Below are positions 55,872-64,000 of a stretch of 64,000 nt of DNA, one piece after another (within the stretch, counting starts at the first letter, position 1; every line of letters starts with the position of its first letter). A model generated the notes under the pieces. The model saw nothing but the letters and a program-made list of their open reading frames with translations, was not told where the DNA came from and searched no databases. The stretch is taken from the NCBI RefSeq assembly GCF_030272615.1, contig NC_081406.1:403653439-403717438 (forward strand), read 5' to 3'. Made by a program: the position numbers and the translations under genes. The DNA is from Cryptomeria japonica (taxonomy: Eukaryota > Streptophyta > Pinopsida > Cupressales > Cupressaceae).

Positions 55872-56823
55872 ATAATGTTAACAATCTCCCCCTTTATCAC
55901 AATGTTAACAATCTCCCTGCGAGATTTGACATCAATGACAACACATAACATAATGAAAACTCTCTCCCTCTTCCACTTTGACAACAATGACAAAGGTGGA
56001 CAAAAGTCATTCTGAAAAACTTACTCCTGCTCCCTTTGAGAGGAAGCACACAAGCATCAGTATAGAAAATAATATAGAGGCTTCTCACTGGACCAATGCG
56101 TATAAAAAATGTACATTGGTTCAACTTGAAAGGGGTAATACCCCTAACTTCAGCCAGAGATACTCAAAACTATCTTTGCACAACACCTTAGTAAATATAT
56201 CTACAATTTGTTCTTTTGTAGATACTTACTCAAGTCTAACCTAGTTATCCAAAACTTTTTCCTTCAAGAAGTGGTACCTGATGAATGTTGTACCAGATTG
56301 TTTGAAATGTTTATTGCACTAGTATTATCACACATGATTGAGATAGGGTCATCAAACTTTACAATAATGTCCTTCAAATTCTTCTTCATCCGTAGAATCT
56401 GAGTGCAACAAGAAGATGTTGCAATGTATTCTACTTCTGTTGTAGACAGAGATACAAAGTCTTTCTTCTTACTCGACCAAGCAACCAACTGAGGGCCAAG
56501 GAATAATGCTCCTTCACTTGTACTTTTCCAGTCATCAACACTTTCAGCCTCATCTACATCTATCTAAGTTGTCAAGGTAAAATATAAGCTCCTGAGATAT
56601 CACAAACCAAACTCTTCTCTCCCTTTAAGATATCAAAAAATCCTTTTTACTTCTACAACATGAGATTCTTTTGGTTTTTACTTAAATTTGACTGCCAAAC
56701 ATACTGCATGCATGATATCTGGTCACGTAGCAGTCAAATATAATAGTCCTCCAGTCATTGATCTATACTATCTTGCATCTCCCTTAGGTGATTTATCATC
56801 CTTGGTTAACATCCAATGGTCAT
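55872..56823 (-). mobile_element. Copia-2 internal fragment with LTR edge and PPT
   Basis: 55872-55883 is the last part of the 3' LTR (ends GTTAACA). 55884-55895 is the PPT (minus strand AAAGGGGGAGAT). The LTR/PPT boundary sequence AATGTTAACAATCTCCC is repeated at about 55901-55917. Coding of Ty1/copia type follows and is cut at 56824 by copia-1. Confidence 0.8.
56150..56823 (-). pseudogene. RNase H and RT end of copia-2
   Basis: 56488-56264 encodes 'WSSKKKDFVSLSTTEVEYIATS' and 'MCDNTSAINISNN', the Ty1/copia RNase H with its Glu and Asp sites. Upstream, 56823-56700 reads as the RT end ('SMTGGLLYLTATRPDIMHAV' pattern). Its sequence is clearly different from copia-1. Stops and frame breaks are present and the 5' part is missing. 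Confidence 0.8.
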
Positions 56824-58050
56824 TGTTAGATAACTCTCAGAGGACAACTAAGAGGGGGGGCTGAATCAGTTGTCAATAGATTATAAAACTTTAAGCATTA
56901 AATCCTTATTACCAAAATACATAAACCAAATACCAGAATAGAAGATAGAACAATTAAGCACAAATATAAACCATAGAACATTTACCAACCATCCACAAAA
57001 TATAACACTAATATATGTACATGGAAAACCCAGTAAAGGGAAAAACCATGGTGGGAAGACTACCCATAGTCACATAATACTTCTGTAGTAAGTATGTGAT
57101 TACAATAAGAGGGGCTTGCACATGTAGGAAGGCCAATAGCCTAGACCACACTTCTCATCACAAAAGGAGCCTCATTGACTACAAAATAAATCTAGACTAC
57201 AATCCAGAAGAAGAATGAACTGCAAGAATAACATCTCCTATGCCTGAGTACAGTTCCAGTTAAGCTCAGTACCGAAGGTCTTAAACCTCTTTCACCAACC
57301 CAATTTGATCACCTATGATCAACCAAAAACCTTTGCATATGATTACAACTTTATTCGCACACAGATAATCACATAACCATAATCCCATGAATATCCACAT
57401 GATCTACAAAGAGATCTTACATCACATTTATACCAACCCAGGACCTAAACAATTAGGTTGGCCACCTAAAAGATAATACAATACATTCATAACTTAAACC
57501 CACAATCTAATGATCAACCAAGTTGGCTTAAGACCGAAATAACATAATCCAATCAATAAACCCAACCGGTAACACATCAGGATTATCCACAAACACATTT
57601 CATAGAATAGTCCATAACCTAGCCGAATAAGATAGCATTAGGTCCAGACCCAAATCCAACACCACTGATCAATAGGAACACAAAAAAGATAACCAACAAC
57701 ATCCCAAAAGCAATCTATAAGTCGTGCCAACACCACTTATCATGTGCATCAAAAGGTTTTCAACAAAGCTCTGCCGGTAGAACCCTTACCAGTGACCAAA
57801 AGGATTACTAAAACAAATGATGAGTCATCAAATACAAACCAACTGATTGTGATACCCATCTAAATAACATGAATGATAGATCTAAACCAAGTCCATAAGC
57901 CAAAGCATACCAAAGCATACCGAATCAATATCATAAACCAACCACTTTACCAGAACCTACTGAAAGCCTGTAAACAACCAAAATAGTCGGTGTTGCCATC
58001 AATGACAAAAAATTGATGCAACACATAATCAATTCCTCCAATTGCCAACA
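56824..58050 (-). mobile_element. 3' LTR of copia-1
   Basis: 1227 bp, TGTTAGATAAC ... TTGCCAACA. The first 370 bp or so align with 62691-63072. It contains the conserved G-run motif (56848-56868). Confidence 0.88.
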
Positions 58051-58061
58051 TCTCCCCCTTT
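58051..58061 (-). promoter_or_regulatory. Polypurine tract of copia-1
   Basis: The minus strand reads AAAGGGGGAGA directly before TGTTGGCAATTG. Typical of plant Ty1/copia. Confidence 0.85.
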
Positions 58062-58437
58062 GGCATTGATGGAAACACTAGATGTAAAAACATCCAAGTT
58101 CCAAGAAATGCCAAACAAGTCTCCCCTAAAGGAAGACATTCAACAATCTCCCAAAAGATGATATAACAATGAAGTTAACAAACTCCCCCTGTGAATGATA
58201 TCTCTATTAAGTTTTGATCTCTCCCCTTGACTGATGTTCTATTAAGCTTTGTTTTTCACATATATCTCTCTCCCTCTGACATTGATGCCATAAGTCTGAC
58301 ATGAACATCAAATAAAAATAAAAAATCCACTGAACCACATAGCTGACTATTTCCCTTGAGTAGTAGCACCAACACATCAATCCAAAATGAATAGTAGCTC
58401 TATAAGTGCATGTTGGACTGATGCCAATCAGCCTCAT
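58062..58437 (-). other. 3' untranslated region of copia-1
   Basis: Between the RNase H stop and PPT. An open frame 58437-58207 has no recognisable domain. Nothing else is seen. Confidence 0.5.
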
Positions 58438-58966
58438 TTAGGTCTCTATCAAAGGGGAAGAAACCCCAAATCTACCTCTGAAGTACTCAAATGAATCCTT
58501 AGGCAAAGGTTTAGTGAAGATATTTGCAATCTTCTCTTTAGTGTTCACATAAACTAGTCTGACTTCATTTGCTTCCACCTTCTCCTTCAAAAAGTTATAC
58601 TTGATAGATATGTGCTTTGTCTTAGAATGAAATACCATATTTTTTAATATATCAATAGTAGTAGAGTTATCATAGTGAATAACTATCGATTCATTACAAT
58701 CCACCCTTATATCTTTCAACGTTTGCTTCATCCATAGAAATTTTGTACAGTTAGTAGCAGCAACAACATACTCACCTTAAAAAGTAGACAAAGATGTACA
58801 CGACTACTTCTTGTTGATCCTGCAAGAAACAATTTTATTTCCAAGAAAGAAAGCTCCACCAGATGAGCTCTTCCAGTCATCAACATCTCCAACCCAATCA
58901 ACATTTGTATATGCACATAGTGAAGTCATCATTTTTAGGATACCACAAACCAAATTTAGTTGTTCC
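58438..58966 (-). pseudogene. RNase H region of copia-1
   Basis: 58731-58438 carries 'IHYDNSTTIDILKNMVFHSKTKHISIKYNFLKEKV' and 'IANIFTKPLPKDSFEYFRGRFGV', the C-terminal end of copia pol. It is out of frame with the RT segment by one base somewhere in 58731-58967. Confidence 0.85.
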
Positions 58967-60094
58967 CTACAAATACCTGAAAATCCTTTTCACCACACTC
59001 TCATGATTCTCTCTAGGATCACTCTGATATCTTGATACACTATAAATTGCATTCATTATATCCGGTCTAGTCCGAGTCAGATATAACAAACTACCAATCA
59101 TAGACTTGTACCTTGTAGGATTTATCAGAGCTGATGCATCTTTCTTAGTCAACTTCTCACTTGTAACCATAGGTGTACCAACCAGTTTAGAATCTTCCAT
59201 ACAAAATTTCTTCAACAACTCTCTAGCATACTTATTTTGACATATGAAAATATCTTTATCAGTCTGAGTAATCTGCAAACATAAGAAAGTTTTTATTTCC
59301 CCAATCATAGACATCTCAAATTCATTCTTCATATTTTCAGAGAATTTCATACATAACTTATCCTCACCTCCAAAAATGAAATCATCAACAAAGACTTCAA
59401 CAATCAATATGTCATCATCAGTGATCTTACAGTATAAATTACTATCAACATTACCTTTAGTGAAACCAATCTTCAAAAGATATTCATCCAATCTTGCATA
59501 CCAAGGTCTGGGGGCTTTATTTAATCCATATAAAGCTTTCCTTAACCTGCAAACCATTATTTTGTCATTTGAAAGTGAAAATCCATCAGTTTGCTCAATG
59601 TAAACTTCCTCTTCAAGATCTCCATTCACAAATCCACACTTAACATCCATCTGATAAACCCTATAGTTCTTATGGGCAGCATAAGCAAGAAATAATCTCA
59701 CAGCTTCAATCCTAGCTACCGGAGCAAAAGTTTCATCATAATCAATTCCTTCCTTCTGAGAATATCCCTTACAAACCAATCTATCTTTATTCCTCACAAC
59801 TTGTCCATCTTCATTAAATTTATTCTTAAAAACCCATTTAGTTCCAATAACATTCTTAGTTTTAGGCCGGGGAACTAAAGTCCATGTGATATTCTTTTCT
59901 ATCTAATCTAATTCCTCTTTCATAGCTTTCATCCAACTTTTATCTTTACATGCTTCAATTACTGATGCCAGTTCAATTTGAGAAATTAAAAATACCTCAT
60001 CAACTGCCAACCTTCTTCTTGTCATCACGACTTTGTTCTTGTCTCCAATGATCTGATCTTTTGAATGATTCAACCTTACATACTGAGGAGTCAT
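58967..60094 (-). pseudogene. Reverse transcriptase region of copia-1
   Basis: 276 codons (59797-58967) with '[30 protein letters not shown]', '[21 protein letters not shown]' and the active site [10 protein letters not shown], plus '[16 protein letters not shown]'. The upstream part is 60094-59903 in the same frame ('SWMKAMKEELD'). The same region recurs at 63073-64000 in another copy. Confidence 0.9.
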
Positions 60095-60460
60095 CTGACT
60101 TTCTTTTCCTCTGCTCTGATTTTTAGTTACTGTTGAATTTTTTGATACTATTGGAGTAACTGGTTCAATATTTTATTTCGGTGTAGGTAATACCAGTTCA
60201 GTTACGATCATCTCCACTACCAGTTCTCTCTCATAAGTTCTGATTTGATTTCTGTTTTGCTCATCCACCTTGACATTAGTGCTCTCCATAATTCTTTGCA
60301 AAAAAATTTTATAACATCTATATGCTTTGATTTCATTAGAATAACCAAGAAATATCTCTTCATCACATCTAGGATCAAAATTTCTAATGGAATCATCTCT
60401 TTCAATATAGCATTTACTACCAAATATTCTGAAATACTTAACTATAGGTGTATGACCAAA

Positions 60461-61483
60461 CTATAACTCATAAGGTGTCTTATCGGTGTCACCTTTGATA
60501 TGAACTCTATTGAATGTGTATACCATTGTGCTCACAACTTCTCTCCAATAGATATGAGGCAGATTAGCTTCCATCATCATAGTTCTAGCTACATCCAAGA
60601 TAGTTTTGTTCTTCCTTTTCACGACTCCATTTTGATGAGGTGTTCGGGGTGCACATAATTGTCTCCATATCCCATTCTTTTCACAATAATTGTTAAATTT
60701 ATCAGATGTGAATTTTGCACCCTGATCTAACCTTAAGCATTTAATCTTCAATCCTATCTCTATCTCAACTTTAGCTTTAAATATTTTAAACTTTTCAAAT
60801 GCTTTAGATTTCTCCCTTAGAAAGTAACCCACATCATTCTAGAATAGTCATCAATGATTAGCATAAAATATATCACCTTGAAAACTTCTAATTCTAGCAG
60901 GACCACACAAATCAGTATTAATAAGATCAATAACATCATTATATTTGTCTTGTTTACTCTTAAAAGAAGTTTTGATTTTCTTTCCCATTTGACATTCCTT
61001 ACATACTGGATTATGGGGCTTCACAATCTTTGGTATATCTCTAATTGCCTTAGTAGAACTGATCTTTACAATGCAATCAAAATTCACATGATAGAACCTC
61101 TTATGCCATAACCAACTCTCATAAATTTGTACAATCAAACATGTCTTCTCATTGGAGTTCAAATGAAAGATGTTACCTTTAGTCTGATTACTAGTTGCAA
61201 TCTCCAATCTAGATCTATTGATAATCCTGGATTTTCCATCCTTGAACTGTAACTGAAGTCCCTTATCCACCAACTGTCCTATGCTCAAAATATTATTCCT
61301 TAAACCTTCAATATAATAAACATTATCAGTATCATTCTTACCATCCAATGATAAATTTCCTCTTCCCTTGATCATGCATGCTTTGTCATCTCCAAATCTA
61401 ACTAGACCACCAACAAATTCTTGCAAAGATAGAAAGTTCCTTTTATCTCCAGTAATATGATGTGAACATCCACTATCTATCAT
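60461..61483 (-). pseudogene. Protease and integrase region of copia-1
   Basis: 61483-60851 begins IDSGCSHHITGD (protease) and includes the integrase zinc segment 'LWHKRFYHVN....CKECQMGK' and the first integrase Asp (NTDLCGPA). 60832-60461 is in the same frame with the second Asp (LRLDQGAKFTS) and 'TPHQNGVVKRKNKT'. Copia integrases normally have Glu in 'NGVVERKN'; here it is Lys (GAG to AAG type change), so the integrase is inactive. Confidence 0.88.
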
Positions 61484-61626
61484 CCATTTATCCTTGTCTT
61501 AAATTTTAATAGCAAGGGTCTTTTCTTCAGGTATTGGATCATATTCCTTGATAGCCAAAAATACCCATTCCTTTGCATTGTAGGATCCGCTAGCTAAATC
61601 TTGTGCCAGTTCATCATCAGAATCAG

Positions 61627-62634
61627 TCACACATTCCTCATCATCATAGTAGCATCATTTTTCTTTATTTCTCCTGTACTTATGCTTGTTCTGATAATCA
61701 TGGTTAGGTCTAAAATATCTTCTAACTCTTTCCTCAATCTTGAATTCCTTTCAAGACATCTAGATGCAAAATGACCTATCTTATTACATGCAAAATATTT
61801 AAAAGCTGATTTTCTTTCATACTTACTTCCTACATGACCTTTAGGTACTTTTCTAGCAAATAAGGCTTCGAGTTGTTCAAACTCTTCATTTTCTTTCTTC
61901 ATTTCCCCAAGTTCCTCAATATATATGGCTTTCCAATCACTCTTTTCAGTAGATGATGTAGGTGCAAGAAAAGTAGGTTCAGATTTTGCAACTCTGAAAG
62001 GACCGAATTCCTCAAGCTCAAAAGAAGATAACTTCCCAACCAAGGTATCCCTATCAACAGAGGTGTTTGCCATAGTTCTCAACTCATTAATTGTAGTATC
62101 CTTCATCTTATAAGCCGGTGGAAAACCTCTCAATACTTTAGAAAATATTTTATCTTCGCTCAGAGATCCACCACAACAATGAATTCCCATGACAATCTCA
62201 TTAACACTCTCCATAAAAGTAGTAATCCTTTCATCTTCTTCCATCTTTAGGTTCTCATATCTCACCTGGTAACCATCAAGTTTAACAATTTTAATAGTAG
62301 GTTCACCTTCATTCAGATATTCCATATAGCCTTCACAGTTGATTTGTCAGATAGTCCCATAATTTTTTGATCAAAAAGTGTACACAAAAGGGCTTCTCTA
62401 GCTCTACAATCATTTTCAATATCCTTATCCAAGCCTCTTGGAGGAGGATTGCCAAATGTCAGATTATAAGATGTATAGACATTCTCAGTGATCTCCCAAA
62501 TCTCCTTCCCAAGACATCTCAGATGAGTCTCCATCTGAATCTTCCATACTATAATTTGTTCCATCACGCCTAAGAATTTCTCTCTAGAAAACAGCAGTAG
62601 ATGAACTTGATGAACTTGCACTATTAGATGCCAT
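61627..62634 (-). pseudogene. Gag region of copia-1
   Basis: The ATG at 62634 (MASNSASSSSS) is followed by a TAG after 15 codons and a two-base loss near 62550, after which 'WKIQMETHLRCLGKEIWEI' continues in another frame. A further shift near 62320 leads to 'YQVRYENLKMEEDERI' (UBN2/gag type). The zinc knuckle reads YFACNKIGHFASRC, where the first Cys is Tyr. The ORF ends at 61627. Confidence 0.85.
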
Positions 62635-62676
62635 AGGATCTTCCTCAAGCGGTTAAGCTTCTGCAGAGAGGACCGG

Positions 62677-62688
62677 GCTCTGATACCA
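62677..62688 (-). promoter_or_regulatory. Primer binding site of copia-1 (initiator tRNA-Met)
   Basis: The minus strand reads TGGTATCAGAGC two bases after the LTR end. This is the classic Ty1/copia PBS, complementary to the 3' end of plant initiator tRNA-Met. Confidence 0.95.
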
Positions 62689-62690
62689 AT

Positions 62691-63072
62691 TGTTAGACAC
62701 CTCAAATAACTGAAGGACAACTGAGAGGGGGGGTGAATCAATTATCAACAGATTATAGAACTTTAAGCATTACATCCTTATTACCAGAATAGCAAATATA
62801 ACAGTTAAGTATGAATATAAACCACAGAACATTTTCCAACCATCCACAAAAGATAACACCAATATTTGTATGTGGAAAACCCGATAAAGGGAAAAACCAC
62901 AGTGGGAAGCCTACCCACAATTAGATAATACTTCTACAGAAAGTATGAGATTACAATAAGAGGGGCATGCACATGCAGGAAGGCCAATAGCCTAGACCAC
63001 ACTACTCATCACAAAAGGAGCCTCACTGACTACAAAATAAATCCAGACTATAATCCTAAATAAGAATAAACT
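62691..63072 (-). mobile_element. Truncated 5' LTR of copia-1
   Basis: Starts TGTTAGACACC and aligns with the 56824 LTR for about 380 bp, then ends at GAATAAACTG. The remaining roughly 850 bp of LTR are missing and RT sequence follows directly. Confidence 0.9.
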
Positions 63073-64000
63073 GATTCTCTCTAGGATCACTCTGATATCT
63101 TGATACAATATAAATTGCATTCATTATATCCAGTCTAGTCTCAGTCAGATTTAACAAACCGCCAATCATAGACTTGTACCTTGTAGGATTTACCAGAGCT
63201 GATCCATCTTTCTTAGTCAACTTCTCACTTGTAACCATAGGTGCACCAACCAGTTTAGAATCTTCCATACAAAATTTCTTCAACAACTCTCTAGCATACT
63301 TGTTTTGATAGATGAAAATACCTTTATCAGTCTGAGTAATCTACAAACCTAAGAAATTTTTTATTTCTCCAATCATAGACATCTCAAATTCATTCTTCAT
63401 ATTTTCAGAGAATTTCATACATAACTTATCCTCACCTCCAAAAATAATATCATCAACAAAGACTTCAACAATCAATATGTCATCATCAGTGATCTTATAG
63501 TATAAATTACTGTCAACATTACCTTTAGTGAAACCAATCTTCAAAAGATATTTATCCAATCTTGCATACCAAGCTCTGGGGGCTTGTTTTAATCCATATA
63601 AAGCTTTCCTTAAATTGCAAACCATATTTTGTCATCTGAAAGTGAAAATCCATCAAGTTGCTCAATGTAAACTTCCTCTTCAAGATCTCCATTCACAAAT
63701 CGACACTTAACATCCATCTGATAAACCTTGTAGTTCTTATGGGCAGCATAAGCAAGAAATAATCTCACAGCTTTAATCCTAGCTACCAGAGACAAAGTTT
63801 CATTCCTAATCAATTTCTTCCTTCTGAGAATATCCTTTACAAACCAATCTAGCTTTATTCCTTACAAGTTGTCCATCTTCATTAAATTTATTCTTAAAAA
63901 CCCATTTAGTTCCAATAACATTCTTATTTTTAGGCCGGGGAACTAAAGTCCATGTGATATTATTTTCTATCTGATCTAATTCCTCATTCATAGCTTTCAT
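63073..64000 (-). pseudogene. Reverse transcriptase fragment of a second same-family copia copy
   Basis: Aligns end to end with 59005-59932 of copia-1. Segments: 63286-63056 ('[15 protein letters not shown]'-like), 63625-63341 (VFVDDIIFGG intact), 63813-63610 and 64000-63806 ('[16 protein letters not shown]'). Two frameshifts lie near 63610-63625 and 63806-63813. It runs off the right edge. Its 3' part (RNase H, PPT and most of the LTR) was lost at the 63072/63073 junction. Confidence 0.9.

Larger units (their letters stand above)
56824..63072 (-). mobile_element. Copia-1 (Ty1/copia) element with truncated 5' LTR
   Basis: 3' LTR 56824-58050, PPT 58051-58061, RNase H/RT/integrase/protease/gag on the minus strand, PBS 62677-62688, and a 5' LTR beginning at 62691 but ending abruptly at about 63072. 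It inserted into copia-2. The right target duplication cannot be checked because the right LTR is cut. Confidence 0.9.

Noticed and set aside
60854-61111. Plus-strand ORFs opposite copia-1 and gypsy pol (for example 60854-61111, 47037-47657, 14949-15254)
   Set aside because: They mirror conserved minus-strand domains and show no domain or consistent homology of their own.
1-64000. Host genes, tRNA or rRNA genes
   Set aside because: I found no host exon, cloverleaf-like sequence or rRNA stretch; the tRNA-like matches are only the PBS sites.

Overview
The window is plant nuclear DNA built almost entirely of retrotransposons. I see no host protein-coding gene, tRNA, rRNA or CRISPR array. The AT-rich background, very long Ty3/gypsy elements of the plant Tat type (polyprotein with two RNase H domains), Ty1/copia elements with the GAGAGGGGGGGTGAATCA LTR motif, and deep nesting point to a large-genome seed plant. 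A gymnosperm is my best guess, at low confidence. LAYOUT: a LINE fragment (1-518, minus) lies beside a Ty1/copia element, called copia-2, whose 3' LTR begins at 928. Copia-2 was split by gypsy element X (1844-55866, 5-bp target duplication ATAAC). X was split in its 5' leader by gypsy element G2 (17802-53231, duplication GTTTT). G2 was split in its protease region by gypsy element G1 (29607-46021, duplication CCTTC). The right LTR of G2 also carries a solo LTR (51255-52708, duplication GTGAT). Copia-2 resumes at 55872 and is cut at 56824 by copia-1 (56824 to about 63072). The right LTR of copia-1 is fused at 63072/63073 to the reverse transcriptase of a third, same-family copy running off the window. 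All gag-pol coding is on the minus strand. HOW THE GYPSY ELEMENTS WORK: read on the minus strand, each has 5' LTR, PBS, a long leader, one gag-protease-(G-patch)-RT-RNaseH-aRNaseH-integrase polyprotein, then an additional gene in ANTISENSE (plus strand), then the PPT and 3' LTR. The antisense gene encodes a plant mobile domain (PMD; MAIN/MAIL-like) protein with an acidic/Gly linker and a C-terminal helical tail. In all three copies I can place a TATA box 81-82 bp before an ATG, a basic 25-codon first exon, a phase-0 donor, an intron, and the PMD exon. X and G1/G2 are different families. MOST INTERESTING SIGNAL: the antisense gene's intron and the gag leader, at opposite ends of each element, carry clusters of the same short motif in opposite orientation. 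The motif is family-specific (TTAGCGCAT in X; TCGTACGA/TTTGTCGT in G1 and G2) but its placement is the same. In each leader the clusters flank a roughly 110-bp block conserved between families. This looks like a cis/trans system tied to the PMD protein, for example anti-silencing or regulation, or alternatively 5'-3' RNA pairing. Decay follows nesting order: G1 keeps one frame of 2,613 codons with stops only, G2 has frameshifts and an RT active-site Asp-to-Asn change, and X has several frameshifts. No element in the window looks able to move by itself.
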